A stretch of DNA of 64,000 nt from Pseudomonas hormoni (GCF_018502625.1 NZ_CP075566.1:2113001-2177000); one strand, 5' to 3'. Positions 19,101-28,843 are shown, counted from the stretch's first letter. Numbers and translations are program-made. Notes: generated by a model not told the origin, from the letters alone.

Positions 19101-22100
19101 ACGAGGCGTTGAGCTGACGCAGAAGCACTTGGCTATGGGTCCAGGACAGGTCGAACACGCGGTCGGCGAGGTGGCGGTCGCGGTATTTGTTGATGAGGTA
19201 AAGGCAGTCATCACGGCTGTCGGCGACGCCGGTGACCAGGTCGATGGTGGCCTGCTGGCCGGGTTGCAGGGTAATCCTGCAGCGAATCGCGATCACCGGA
19301 TCGAGCACCGGGCCTGCACTGCCTGACAAGCGCTGGCAATCGGCATCAAGGGCAGCGGGTGACACGAGGCTGCGTCCTCGGCCGATGAACCGGGCGCGAT
19401 CGGTTTCGTACGAAATCGCATCGATGTCCACCCCGTGTGCCGCCAGCAAATGGCACATCCACGGCGTCGGCTCATCGCTGGCCCGTGGGCGGCGGCTACA
19501 GATAATCGCCTGAAGCGCAGGCAGTAATTCGGTCTGCACGAACAGCTTGCTGAACGCCGGGTGCATCGCGTCGTTGACCGGGGTTGTCAGCACGACTTCG
19601 GCGTAGGTGGTGATCTCCAGTGTCTTGGCCGAAGACGCTCGATTGGTGACATGCAGGCGGCGCAGTTCGATGTCGTCTTCAGGGGAGACAACAATCTCCA
19701 GGTGCGTGTCGAAATCCAGGTTGCGCGCACGGAACTCTGCGCGGGAATCGCAGAAGATCGCCTCGTGGCTCTCGGGTTGATGCATCGTCGGTTGATGCGC
19801 AGCCGACCAGACCGTGTTGCTCTGGACATCGCGCAGGTAGCAGAACATCCCCCAATTGTCCTGTGAGGTGTCCTCCTGCCAACGGGTGATCGCCATTTCA
19901 TTACGGCGGCTGTAACCACCGCCGCCGCTGGTCAGCATGACGTGGTAGCGCCCGTTGGAAAGCAACTGCACGGCCGGGCGTTTGCGTCCCGGTTCGGAGA
20001 ACACCCGAAGCCCCGTATCCTGGCCTTGGCCGACATCGCCGAGTACCGGCGACTGTGCGGTTTGCAGGTACGGCGCGGCGGATTTCGGCACCCGCTCCTG
20101 TAGCAGCAGCAGGGCTGATCGCAGCGCCGGGTCGGCCTCGAATCGCTGTTGCATGGGTTGATCGAGCAGTCGGCTAGTCAAGGCCAGCAAGCTCATGCCC
20201 TGGTGGTGAGCCATGAACGACCGGACTACGACGAAGTGTTGGCCGCGGGGTAAGCGGGCCTCGGTGTAGTCCACTGCTTCATACAATCCGAAACGTCCGG
20301 CGGAGCCTTGCAGGGCGAGGCGTTGCAAGTTCTTGCAGGCCGCATCGGCATCGACCATCAACGCCAGGGCGCTGGCGTAGGGCGCTATCACGACGTCATT
20401 GCTCAGCCCGCGCTGGAGCCCCAGGGCCTGAACGCCGAAGGCGCGGTATTGATAATTGAAGTGCGCGTCGACGGTGGAGTAACCCGACTCCGAAACGCCC
20501 CACGGAATGCCCAGCCTGTTGCCCTGTTCGATCTGCACCGACACGGCGGCGCGGCAAGTCTGGTCCAGCAGGCTGCCCTCGAAGTTAGGCATCACCAGCA
20601 TCGGCATCAGGTATTCGAACATCGAGCCCGACCAGGACAGCAACGTCGGTACGCCAGCGTTTTCACTTAGCAGCCTTCCCAGGGTGAACCAGGCGCGTTG
20701 GGGGATTTGTCCTTGAGCGATGGCCACGTAATTGGTCAGTCGCACCTCGGACGCCAGCAGGTCGTAGTAACCGGTGTCGAGCCTGCGCTCCTCGGCGTTG
20801 TAACCGATGACAAACAGGTCACGCTGGTGGTCGTAAAGCAACGAGAAATCCATCTGCGCCAGCGAAGTGGCCAATAACGCCAGACGCCTCAGGGTTTCCA
20901 GACGCTGCGCGGCGTCACTGCGGACTCGCTCGACTTCAGGGTGATGCTCGGCGGCCCAGTCGGCGGGGTTCAGGCCGGCCAGTTGACGCAAGGTGCGAGG
21001 CGATTCAATCGTGACCGAGGGGGCAGGGAGGCGATAACGCTGCAGTTCTTCTGTCCAGTCGATGCATTGACGGGTAAACGCTTCTCGCCAGTAGAGGCTT
21101 TCCTCGTCGGAGTCCGCTGGCTGGCTGGTGACCATGATGCGAGCCGTATGCAGCAAATCTGCCAGCGCTTCAGGCGTCGCAATTGGCGAGACCAATTCAA
21201 GGCCTTTTCTCAATGACAGGGCGTATTCATCCACCCCCGAGGCGCGTTGGGAATCTGCAAGGATATCCAGGGTATCGCGCAGGCCCTTGATCACGGCGGG
21301 GCCGAACATAGGGGCGTCTGCCAGCTGCGCAATGCCGGTGCTCAAGGTCAACAGCAGGCCCGCCAGGTTGCCGCTGTCGACGGTGGAGACGTAATGCGGA
21401 CGCAGCGGCTCGAGGGTCTGCGTGTCGTACCAGTTATAGAAATGCTCCCGATATCGCTCCAGACCGTCCATGCTGTCCAGCGACGCCGCAAGCCGGGACA
21501 GCAGCCGTTCAGTGCTCAAGTAAGCGAAATCGTGAGCGGCCAGGTGGGCGAGCAGCGACATGCCCATATTGGTCGGCGAAGTGCGATGGGCAATGGCAGG
21601 CCTGGGGTCTTCCTGCACGTTGTCCGGTGGCAGCCAGTGATCCTCGGGCCCGACGTATTGATCGAAGAACGCCCAGGTCTTGCGCGCCAGCAACCGCAGG
21701 AAGCGCAAATCATCCGTCGACGGTGCGAACACTGACTGCTTGGGTGCCGAACTGAGCCACCAAGCGATCCAGGGGCCCACTAACCAGGACAACAGTAGCG
21801 GACTGGCGATGGCCAGCGTCTGCGGATCCTTCACCAGCAGGGCCAATGAGATCAGGGCCGACACCGGCTCGATCCACATCTGGCGATAGAGGCCGGACAG
21901 CCGGTTTTCGGTGGTGCGCTCCACCTCTCGCGAAGGCTGCCATTGTAACAGTCGGCGTCTGCTGAAGCCGATTCGCCAGAGCGAGCGCAGGATGGCGTCA
22001 GCGCTGTAGAACATCTCGAAGGGCAGCCAGGCGAGCGTCAGACCAGCCCGGGCGAGGTCTTGTGTCAGATCACCCAGCAACGCCTTGAGGTATTGTCCAT

Positions 22101-24756
22101 AAGGCACATCAGCGGGGGGCTGCATCAGATCAGTCACCGCTCGCAGCAACGGTTGAATCACCATCAACCCGATGACTGTCAGCGTCCAGTTCATTGGCTG
22201 ACTGCTGGCAAACCAGCCCCATGCAAACATCAGCAGCAACGCCAGCGGTTCCAGGCTGCGTCGCAGATTGTCCAGAATCTTCCAGCGTGCCATGACGCTC
22301 AGCCTGTTGCGCACCCATTTGCCATCGGCGTTGCGCGCCCAGGGCAATGTCCACGGCAGCAGTTGCCAGTCGCCGCGAACCCAGCGATGCCGTCGTTTGA
22401 CATCGGCACCGTAGCGCGAGGGGTATTGTTCGTAGACTTGCACGTCGCTGAGCAGGCCCGATCGTGCATAACACCCTTCGATCAGGTCGTGGCTGAGAAT
22501 CTGGTTATCCGGCAAGCAACCTTCCAGGGCGCAGGTGAACGCGTCCACGTCGTAGATGCCCTTGCCGATGAAGGAACCTTGCTGGAACAAGTCTTGGTAA
22601 ACGTCGGAAACCGACCGAGTGTAGGGGTCGACGCCGGCATCACTGCCAAACAGTCGGGCGTAGATCGAGCGCGTGGCGCTGGTCAGGCTGATGCCCACTC
22701 GCGGTTGCAACACCGCGTAGCCGGAAATGATCTGCTCGCCGTCACTGTCGAATATCGGACGATTCAACGGGTGCATCATGGCCGCCACGCATTGGCGCGC
22801 GACATCGCGCGGCAGCAGGGTGTCGGTGTCCAGCGTGATCACGTAACGCACCCCGCGCAGTGGCGTGATGTCGCCGACAATGGCGTTGAAACGTTCCTCT
22901 CCATGGCCACGCAACAGGGCGTTGAGTTCAATCAGCTTGCCGCGTTTGCGCTCGTGGCCCATCCACACGCGTTCGCTCGCGTTCCAGCGACGCGGCCGGT
23001 GCAGCAGAAAGAATCGGTCGCCGGGTCCGTCCGCGTATTTTCGATTGAGCAGGGTGATTGCACGGGAGGCTTGTGTGAGCAGCTCGGCGTCTTGCGGCTG
23101 AGACTCTTGCGGCGCATCCATAAAATCGCTGAGCAACGCGAAATACAGGTTGCTGTCGCGGTTGGCGAGAAACCGCACTTCAAGACCTTCCACCAGTTCG
23201 TCCACGTCTGCCGGGCTGGCGATCAGCGTCGGAATCACCACCAGGCTTCGCGCGCCATCGGGAATACCGCTGGCAAAATCCATTTTCGGCAGCGTCGTTG
23301 GCAACAGACTGAACGTCACCAACCAGTTGATCAGGCTGATCGCCAGTCGGCTGGTCATGATCAGGCAGGGAATCGCCATCATCAGAAGCGCCGCATCGGG
23401 CATCCCGTCGCGCTTCGCGGAGGCCAGTAAAGGCCAGGCGAAAATGAACGTTAGAACAGCCACCGGCGCCAGGTAAAACATCAGCGGCGACTGCTGTAAC
23501 AACCGTTTCCAGCGCTCATGAAGCGGCACCCTGGCCTTGAGTCGTCGCTCCAGCGTCGGCAGCCCTGCGCTGATCAGGTAATACCCGACATGGCGGGCCA
23601 GCAGTTCGCTGGGGACTGAGGCGGTTCCGGCTGCGGCGAGATTGATCGCGGCGCGGGCGACCTGGATTTCCGAGTGCTGGGGGCTTCTGCGGGCAAGGCG
23701 TTCTATGACATGCCGATAGCTGTCGCGGGTGCTGAAATCCATCGTCCGGTAAATGTCTGCCGAGTCTTCATTGAGAATCTGTTCAACATGACTCATCGAC
23801 TCGACAAACTTGCGCCAGTCAGTTGCGGACAAGAGGCGCAAACTGCCGATGCTGTTACTGATGGACACTTGATCCGCTGCCTGTTGTTGCGCATCAAGTT
23901 GTACTTGGCGTTCGATGCTGGAGCCTGTCTCGCTCAACATCTGTTCGATCCAGTTCAGCGCTAGCGCCAGCGCTGCGTTCTGACCCTGCAGGCGGCGGGT
24001 GAATTCGGCGACAAAGGCGGGGGTCATCGGCGGTGCGGAGCGGGCCATGTCGGCAACGGTCAGCACTACATTTTTGATGTCTCGTTCTGAGGTTTCGATC
24101 AAGCGCTCGGCCCAGTCATCAGCCAGATTGCGATCATCCGCGTTGGCCATTACCCGCGAGGCCACTCGCCGCAGGTTTTCGATCAACGCCAGACGCAGCA
24201 TGATCGGTATCGCCCACAGTTCGCCCAGCGCAAGCGGCATCACGGTCTGATAGGAAAAAATGAAGCGGCTCAGGCTTTCCTCATCGACTCGACCGTCGCC
24301 ATGGGAGATGGTCTCCAATGCGATGTCATAGACGCGAGGCAGCCCCGCCGACGGGCCGTTGATCAGGCGTGGCAACTCACGGCTATAGCCTTTGGGCAGG
24401 TGCGTTCTGGCGGTGCGAATGTTTTCCTCGATCAGATAGTAATTGTCCAGCAGCCATTCCGCTGCCGGCGTCACTCGTCGGCTGGACCCTTGCGCGTTGG
24501 TCAGCGCCGCGCAGCTGCGTTTGAGCAACGCCTCGTTGTCATCGAGCCTGTGCAGCATCGAGTCCCGTGCGGACAGCGTGGTCAGGCGATGTTGCCCAGC
24601 CAGGGCGATGCCGTGACTGGCCATCTGATCGGCGCTGAAAAGCTCCGAGCGCAATATGGGCTCGTATTTGAATCGGGGAGGGGGAAACAGGCGGGTTCGC
24701 CAAAAACCGGGCGAGCGAGAAAATACCTTCTGTAGGCGTGTCCATATGCTGTTCAT
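16108..24756 (-). CDS. ndvB: cyclic beta-1,2-glucan synthase (NdvB/Cgs type)
   Basis: Giant inner-membrane enzyme of 2,882 residues that makes cyclic beta-1,2-glucans from UDP-glucose for export to the periplasm, with roles in osmoadaptation, biofilm and host interaction. I use ATG 24756 (MNSIWTRLQKVF) with a nearby GGA. In order: an N-terminal soluble region, membrane segments from about residue 425, a GT84 glycosyltransferase domain with ITLDTDT (about 641-647), SHDLIEG (about 755) and RRHRWVRGDW (about 788-797), further membrane segments (about 835-1010), a linker with two beta-sandwich regions, and a C-terminal GH94 phosphorylase-like domain with GSGDWNDGMN near residue 2543, which sets chain length. 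It appears complete. Confidence 0.95.
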   Translation of the reverse strand: MNSIWTRLQKVFSRSPGFWRTRLFPPPRFKYEPILRSELFSADQMASHGIALAGQHRLTTLSARDSMLHRLDDNEALLKRSCAALTNAQGSSRRVTPAAEWLLDNYYLIEENIRTARTHLPKGYSRELPRLINGPSAGLPRVYDIALETISHGDGRVDEESLSRFIFSYQTVMPLALGELWAIPIMLRLALIENLRRVASRVMANADDRNLADDWAERLIETSERDIKNVVLTVADMARSAPPMTPAFVAEFTRRLQGQNAALALALNWIEQMLSETGSSIERQVQLDAQQQAADQVSISNSIGSLRLLSATDWRKFVESMSHVEQILNEDSADIYRTMDFSTRDSYRHVIERLARRSPQHSEIQVARAAINLAAAGTASVPSELLARHVGYYLISAGLPTLERRLKARVPLHERWKRLLQQSPLMFYLAPVAVLTFIFAWPLLASAKRDGMPDAALLMMAIPCLIMTSRLAISLINWLVTFSLLPTTLPKMDFASGIPDGARSLVVIPTLIASPADVDELVEGLEVRFLANRDSNLYFALLSDFMDAPQESQPQDAELLTQASRAITLLNRKYADGPGDRFFLLHRPRRWNASERVWMGHERKRGKLIELNALLRGHGEERFNAIVGDITPLRGVRYVITLDTDTLLPRDVARQCVAAMMHPLNRPIFDSDGEQIISGYAVLQPRVGISLTSATRSIYARLFGSDAGVDPYTRSVSDVYQDLFQQGSFIGKGIYDVDAFTCALEGCLPDNQILSHDLIEGCYARSGLLSDVQVYEQYPSRYGADVKRRHRWVRGDWQLLPWTLPWARNADGKWVRNRLSVMARWKILDNLRRSLEPLALLLMFAWGWFASSQPMNWTLTVIGLMVIQPLLRAVTDLMQPPADVPYGQYLKALLGDLTQDLARAGLTLAWLPFEMFYSADAILRSLWRIGFSRRRLLQWQPSREVERTTENRLSGLYRQMWIEPVSALISLALLVKDPQTLAIASPLLLSWLVGPWIAWWLSSAPKQSVFAPSTDDLRFLRLLARKTWAFFDQYVGPEDHWLPPDNVQEDPRPAIAHRTSPTNMGMSLLAHLAAHDFAYLSTERLLSRLAASLDSMDGLERYREHFYNWYDTQTLEPLRPHYVSTVDSGNLAGLLLTLSTGIAQLADAPMFGPAVIKGLRDTLDILADSQRASGVDEYALSLRKGLELVSPIATPEALADLLHTARIMVTSQPADSDEESLYWREAFTRQCIDWTEELQRYRLPAPSVTIESPRTLRQLAGLNPADWAAEHHPEVERVRSDAAQRLETLRRLALLATSLAQMDFSLLYDHQRDLFVIGYNAEERRLDTGYYDLLASEVRLTNYVAIAQGQIPQRAWFTLGRLLSENAGVPTLLSWSGSMFEYLMPMLVMPNFEGSLLDQTCRAAVSVQIEQGNRLGIPWGVSESGYSTVDAHFNYQYRAFGVQALGLQRGLSNDVVIAPYASALALMVDADAACKNLQRLALQGSAGRFGLYEAVDYTEARLPRGQHFVVVRSFMAHHQGMSLLALTSRLLDQPMQQRFEADPALRSALLLLQERVPKSAAPYLQTAQSPVLGDVGQGQDTGLRVFSEPGRKRPAVQLLSNGRYHVMLTSGGGGYSRRNEMAITRWQEDTSQDNWGMFCYLRDVQSNTVWSAAHQPTMHQPESHEAIFCDSRAEFRARNLDFDTHLEIVVSPEDDIELRRLHVTNRASSAKTLEITTYAEVVLTTPVNDAMHPAFSKLFVQTELLPALQAIICSRRPRASDEPTPWMCHLLAAHGVDIDAISYETDRARFIGRGRSLVSPAALDADCQRLSGSAGPVLDPVIAIRCRITLQPGQQATIDLVTGVADSRDDCLYLINKYRDRHLADRVFDLSWTHSQVLLRQLNASLSDARLYEQMASSLLYANASMRADNAVLIANRRNQPGLWGQSISGDLPIVLLQIQSLDNIALAQQLIQAHAYWRQKGLVVDLLIWNEDQAGYRQQLQDAILGLITSGSEATLLDRPGGIFVRPAQQMSNEDRVLFLSVARLVLSEDLGSLAEQIHRRKVSPVHAPFVPTRYFQARPASVRPNRPFLLLSNEYGGFSADGGEYIITGLAPDPTPAPWVNVIANAHLGTVVSEAGSAYTWAENAHEFRLTPWHNDPVTDSSGEAIYLRDEETGHFWSAAPQPCPGQGPYQTRHGFGYSVFEHEEDGIYSELWIYVALDAPIKFSRLVLSNRSGRRRSLSVTGYVEWVLGDLRSKSAMHVVTQSDPASGAFFARNAYSVEFSERVAFFDTDTIYHGVSGDRTEFIGRNGTLASPAAMQHAGLSGRMGGGLDPCAALQVPIELSEGDTREVILRLGAASSSNAATQLVQRYRGSLVAAEELHKVREHWRTLLGVIRIETAAPAVDVMVNGWLMYQVIACRFQARSGYYQSGGAIGFRDQLQDSMAMIHADPAAVRAHLLLCAGHQYVEGDVQHWWHPPMNRGVRTACSDDFLWLVAATNRYIEMTADAGVLEEVAGYLEGRQLVAGEESYYDLPGESPLRESLYQHCVRAIEHSLRRGHHGLPLMGSGDWNDGMNRVGHLGAGESVWLGFFSYQVLEQFAETARLHGDHAFAKRCSDSAVTLQRNLDKTAWDGAWYRRAWFDDGQMLGSASNEECRIDSIAQSWSVLSGAGSAVRQIKAMQSLDEHLIKRDIRAVLLLDPPFDKGALDPGYIKGYVPGVRENGGQYTHAAVWAGMAFAQLGEAGKAWELLNLINPAAPANNAQIETYKVEPYVMAADVYGTAPHAGRGGWTWYTGSAGWMYRLIVESLLGVQRSGRTLRIEPLIPVDWPGFLLHYRFGKTLYHFDVRQGSSTFTSMTLDGQPLNDASLTLDDGGLEHWIRVDCRARSPRPQALEFEHAADE

Positions 24757-25011
24757 AAGGTCCTGAGCCTGAAATGCATCATACAATTGCGTGCATTTTT
24801 ATAGGTGCACCAACGCATAGCGCCAGCACCGAGCAGCGTTGGGTAGACGTAACTTGTCAACTTGAGTGTGGTGACTTGAAGGGCTGTTCGTCTGTTCGCT
24901 GGCGAACATAGCGCGCGTTCTTGGGATGTTCCTGGCGATGTCTGGAGTGACTGCTTCTGGCCGACTGCTGCGTGTTGTGACGGGCAAAGCTGAGTATCGG
25001 TGCCGACGCTT

Positions 25012-26436
25012 TCACAGCGATTGGAGGCTGGTCTTGATGGTCGTGACCACACGGTTGCGGCCTTCGTGTTTAGCGTGATACAGGCGTTGATCGGCTGTAC
25101 GCAGAATGGCCTCGATGGTGTCGCCGTCGCGGCCAGATTGCGATACGCCGATGCTCACTGTGACCACGGTTGACCGCTGCTGGCCATGAAAAGAGTTATT
25201 TGCAACGCTGCTTCGCAGACGCTCAGCGATTACATGCGCGCCTTCTAGTGACGTCTGAGGTAGCAATATCATGAATTCTTCGCCGCCCACTCGGGCTACG
25301 CCGTCATACGGCCGGATCGAATCGAGGCATGTCTCCACGAAACTTTTCAGGATGTCATCGCCAACCTGATGGCCGAAGCGATCGTTGATGGACTTGAAAT
25401 TATCCAGATCGAGTGCCAACACGGAGAACGGCTCACCGCCACGCTTGGTCCGGCCAATTTCGATTTCGACCCGCTCCATGAACCGACGCCGATTATCAGC
25501 GCCAGTCAGTGGATCGGTCGCGGCAAGGTGCCCGAGTTCTTGATTGGTGCGCTGGAGTTCCTGCAGGGCACTCTCGGTATAGGCCATCGCTTCGGCAAGA
25601 CGGACCATCAACTCCTCTTGGCTGTAAATCTTCGAGAACGACCGCGTGGTGAGGAACGCTTGCACGACCCCATAGCTCAACATGAAGAATCCACCGGCGA
25701 AAATCGCATGAGCGAGCCACCACATATGGTTCCACGGACGTGCAAGGATAAAGGCAAGCGATGACAGCGCGAATGCGGTGACCGAAATGACAAAAATCAT
25801 CATCAGCGGCGAACGGATACGGCGCAGCAGGAGCATTATCACGGTCAATGTGGAAAGAACGAGGGCGCCCCCTTCCATCGAGAGGCGCACCGCGAGGTTG
25901 CCGGCGATCGGCGAATTCGCGACGTACGCTACTGCCACGTCAACCAGTAGGAACAGTCCTATCCAGGTCAACCACTGGCGGGCCTTCATTCGTTGGTCCG
26001 CGGCATCGGGTGGGCGGTGGTACGACAGCATTCCGACTAACAGCAGAACCGACATGACCAGTCGAGAGGCTGGTCCATACAACAGGAAGAGCCAGATATT
26101 GTGGTGTGCAAGTCCGGTGAACGCACCATGCAACGCGTAGATCACTACAAAACCGAGAAAACCAAGCGTCATCCATCGCAGCAGCGGATCTCCCGATGAC
26201 TGATAGCAGCGCCACGTGACGTAAGTAACAAACAAGCCTGCCAAGGTGGCTGCCGTGATCGCAAATATATGGAACAGGTGGTTCTCGAAGATAAGGGTGG
26301 GGTCTTGAAAGAAGTATAAGTAGCCAATCAGATAGGCCGGAACAAACGCAAATCCTGCGAGCAGCAAGTAGGCGTAAACCTTCACCATGAGGCGAACGGC
26401 TTCAGGTGGCTCGCCGGTGGCGATGAGATTGCTCAT
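25012..26436 (-). CDS. membrane-bound GGDEF diguanylate cyclase
   Basis: 474 residues from ATG 26436 (GGAGG site 7 bases before). Seven to eight hydrophobic segments fill residues 20-280, a short coiled linker follows (SQEELMVRLAEAMAYTESALQELQRT), and the GGDEF domain covers about 300-465. The active loop reads GGEEF near 382 and the inhibitory site RPYD lies exactly five residues before it, so product inhibition is expected. There is no EAL domain. It should make c-di-GMP at the inner membrane in response to an unknown signal; the glucan synthase next door suggests a shared surface phenotype. Confidence 0.93.
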   Translation of the reverse strand: MSNLIATGEPPEAVRLMVKVYAYLLLAGFAFVPAYLIGYLYFFQDPTLIFENHLFHIFAITAATLAGLFVTYVTWRCYQSSGDPLLRWMTLGFLGFVVIYALHGAFTGLAHHNIWLFLLYGPASRLVMSVLLLVGMLSYHRPPDAADQRMKARQWLTWIGLFLLVDVAVAYVANSPIAGNLAVRLSMEGGALVLSTLTVIMLLLRRIRSPLMMIFVISVTAFALSSLAFILARPWNHMWWLAHAIFAGGFFMLSYGVVQAFLTTRSFSKIYSQEELMVRLAEAMAYTESALQELQRTNQELGHLAATDPLTGADNRRRFMERVEIEIGRTKRGGEPFSVLALDLDNFKSINDRFGHQVGDDILKSFVETCLDSIRPYDGVARVGGEEFMILLPQTSLEGAHVIAERLRSSVANNSFHGQQRSTVVTVSIGVSQSGRDGDTIEAILRTADQRLYHAKHEGRNRVVTTIKTSLQSL

Positions 26437-26916
26437 GGTTCCCTCCATTTGAATCCATTTAGCCAACACCGGTCCGAAGTTGGAGCCGCTTACACGCCAA
26501 CGGCCCCTCGCATCATTACGCAAATATGGGATGGGCCGATCTATTGCATTTCAATATTAGACTCCCTACAAATATCTGCTGCCGAAGCAGGTAAAAATGT
26601 TCACGTGAACGCCATCCACCAATAACGAATGTCTCATTATTCGCATTGGTCAAGGGTTAGCTGTCCTTCCTCAAAATCAAGTGGACACCACGCCTGGACT
26701 CGCGAAGTCAGCTAGATGGCTTTGCCGGATCCATACAGTTAATTGTCCCGGTCTCCCTCGACACAGGAAGATGTTCGATGGGGCAGCTTTGGGTCCGATT
26801 TCGGTCAGTCGTGAGAGGCAGGAGTTGGCCGGAAGCGGTCGTTAGTCGTTTGATAGCTATGGAAGGCAACACGGCCTGAGGACGCTAGGGCGTAAAGCCC
26901 TAGCAGAGAGTAGATG
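26437..26916. other. 480-bp intergenic region without a credible gene
   Basis: No ORF with a ribosome site is visible. The part near 26790-26860 (GTGAGAGGCAGGAGTTGGCC, then GAAGCGGTCGTT) looks like a short dispersed sequence I associate with Pseudomonas intergenic DNA, but I cannot verify copies here. A perfect 8-bp hairpin (26884-26891 with 26897-26904) closes the region after the lysine-rich gene and may terminate it, though no T tract follows. Confidence 0.5.
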
Positions 26917-27156
26917 TCACTTTTTCTTTTTCGCCGGCTTTTCTGCCTTGTCTGATTTCTTAGCCTTTTCTGGCTTGCTATCAGCTTTTTTTGCAGATTT
27001 CTTTGGTTCGGCATCTTTTTTCTTGTCTTTCTTTTCGGAAGATTTCGAAAGAGCCGAGGCCGCCGCTGATTTCTTTGCCGGTGATGACTTTTTGTCTTTC
27101 AATTCCTTGCTGGCGTTCGAAGCGTCACCTTTGCTTTTCTTCTCGTCTTTAGCCAT
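26917..27156 (-). CDS. small lysine-rich, low-complexity protein
   Basis: 79 residues from ATG 27156, preceded by GGAGAGG. The protein is almost only Lys, Ala, Ser, Glu and Asp, with repeated KKS, KKD and AKK units and a KKKK end; it is strongly basic and probably disordered. It resembles histone H1-like or AlgP-like nucleic-acid-binding tails by composition only. Reading-frame bias and the ribosome site support a real gene. Function unknown; it could bind DNA, RNA or polyanions. Confidence 0.7.
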   Translation of the reverse strand: MAKDEKKSKGDASNASKELKDKKSSPAKKSAAASALSKSSEKKDKKKDAEPKKSAKKADSKPEKAKKSDKAEKPAKKKK

Positions 27157-27391
27157 GTTGACCACCTCTCCGAGTATGCCGGTATTGGCACATTGCCTGT
27201 GCGAATATCCACAAGCTGATCATTAGGCGAGCGCATCCAACAGCGGTTCAAATTCTTTTGATGCGTTGAGACAGGCTTTGGATGGTGCACGGATATGTAC
27301 TGAGATCTGGGCATCCTGAATGGGTCAACCGCTACGCCTCCAAGTGCATCCATAACTTCTCAAAGAGCGTAGGCATACCCATGGTGCCTGT

Positions 27392-27682
27392 TTCTACTCC
27401 AATGTCCGATTCTGGCCGATTACGGTTCCCGCCCGCCAGGCGCCCGCGGACTCCAGGTATGTGCATGAAGTGGGTGAGATTGGCGCGGCCGGGATTCTAG
27501 GCGCCTATCCGATGTACTACTCCTCGTTCATCGCCATGCTGGTGGGACCGGTGCTGCACATCGCCTTCAGCGTGGCGACCAAGGGTCGTTACTACTTCAA
27601 GAACTTCCCGCAGGATATGGCGACCCAGTGGCAGCCTGCAGTCGACTACAGAGGACCGCGGCCGGCGGTGGAAGCGCTCTGA
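27392..27682 (+). pseudogene. C-terminal remnant of an unidentified membrane protein
   Basis: An open stretch of 96 codons with no credible start. It contains FWPITVPARQAP, a hydrophobic segment GAAGILGAYPMYYSSFIAML followed by VGPVLHIAFSVA, and a polar tail ending RGPRPAVEAL. Stops in the same frame at 27317 and nearby cut it off upstream. A strong terminator follows 17 bp later, as expected at a true gene end. I do not recognise the parent family. Confidence 0.45.
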
Positions 27683-27699
27683 CGCATTGGTTTTTCACG

Positions 27700-27733
27700 A
27701 AAAAGAGGCTTCGGCCTCTTTTTTCGTTCCAGC
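27700..27733. terminator. bidirectional terminator; second copy of the 34-bp repeat
   Basis: A perfect 10-bp stem (27700-27709 with 27714-27723), TTCG loop and T run on both strands. It can serve the remnant on the plus strand and the convergent LysR gene. The same 34 bases occur at 12904-12937 with one mismatch. Confidence 0.85.
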
Positions 27734-27768
27734 CATTTCATTGAGCGGATCAGCAAGCAACGCTGAGG

Positions 27769-28707
27769 TTACCGTGAGGCCACGGTCGTTTCGTTGCCAG
27801 ACGCAAACATCGGCAAGCGCTGCAACATCCAGTTCAGCAACTCCTGAGCCGGGGCGGCCAGTGGTCGGCCGGACTTCACCAGCAGTTTCGCCTCCACCCC
27901 CAGAAACAGCGGATGGTCGATCGATACCGCCGCCAGGCTGCCTTTGGCGATCTCCCGATAAGCCGCGAATTCGCCGAGCAACGACGCGAAATCTCCGGAG
28001 GCCACCAGGCGTTTGAGCGCTGCGAGGGAGTTGCTGACCAGCGCCGGCCGAATTTCGATCTTCTCGGCGTACTCCAGCATCTTGATCGCATGACCGATAC
28101 CGAAGGTGGGGGGCGTCAATACCAGTTGGCAGGTGAGTATGTCCGCGACTGTTGCCGGTCCCCCTCGCAATGCCAATGGATGATCGGGTCGAACCAGCAG
28201 CATCACCGGCTGCGATGACGTCGCGCAGAAATCGATGTGCGAATGCGGAGGAGGGCTATAGGCAAGGCCGATGTGCGCACGGTTTTCGGCGACTTCATTC
28301 AGCACGTCGTCCACGGGCAAGATGTCCAGCCTGACATCGAGCTTGGGGTACTGTTTGCAAAACGGTGCGAGCACGTTATCGACCAATGCATCGACATACC
28401 CCTCGCTGATCACCACTCGCACATGGCCTTGCTGCAGGCCTTTGATCGCCTGGAGCTGGTCTTCGAGCTTCTCCTGATGGGAGCGATACCCTCGCCAGAA
28501 CTCCAGCAAGTGCGCCGCGGCCTCGGTGGGTTGGACGCCACGGGCCTGACGCTCGAACAGCTTCGCCCCCAATTCCTCTTCCAGCAACTTGATCTGGCGC
28601 GTGATCACCGAGGGCGACGTATTGATGTTGTCCGCCGCACCGCGAATCGACCCGTGGACCAGCACCTCGTGGAAATACCGCAGCCGTTGTTGGTTGATCT
28701 CGCGCAT
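27769..28707 (-). CDS. LysR-family transcriptional regulator
   Basis: 312 residues. The winged HTH covers residues 1-62 ([39 protein letters not shown]), followed by the substrate-binding domain ([24 protein letters not shown] onward). It is divergent from the MFS-creatininase-RidA genes across a 136-bp gap, the typical layout for a LysR regulator controlling its neighbour in response to the transported substrate. Confidence 0.93.
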   Translation of the reverse strand: MREINQQRLRYFHEVLVHGSIRGAADNINTSPSVITRQIKLLEEELGAKLFERQARGVQPTEAAAHLLEFWRGYRSHQEKLEDQLQAIKGLQQGHVRVVISEGYVDALVDNVLAPFCKQYPKLDVRLDILPVDDVLNEVAENRAHIGLAYSPPPHSHIDFCATSSQPVMLLVRPDHPLALRGGPATVADILTCQLVLTPPTFGIGHAIKMLEYAEKIEIRPALVSNSLAALKRLVASGDFASLLGEFAAYREIAKGSLAAVSIDHPLFLGVEAKLLVKSGRPLAAPAQELLNWMLQRLPMFASGNETTVASR

Positions 28708-28843
28708 GCAGGGCCTCCCTCAAAAAGATTGTGTTGCCTGTAGAGCAACGATACACGAACTTAGTTGCTCTTGCTGGTCATGAGGTGCCGGTGCAACATT
28801 CCTTGGCACGAACGCAGACCAACAAGAATAATTGGAGAGTCGC

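Noticed and set aside
22060..23430. 456-codon plus-strand ORF within ndvB
   Set aside because: Lies wholly inside the glycosyltransferase domain on the opposite strand; His/Gln-rich shadow.
26805..27014. 69-codon ORF overlapping the lysine-rich gene
   Set aside because: Out-of-frame reading of the same A-rich strand; lacks the ribosome site that the lysine-rich frame has.
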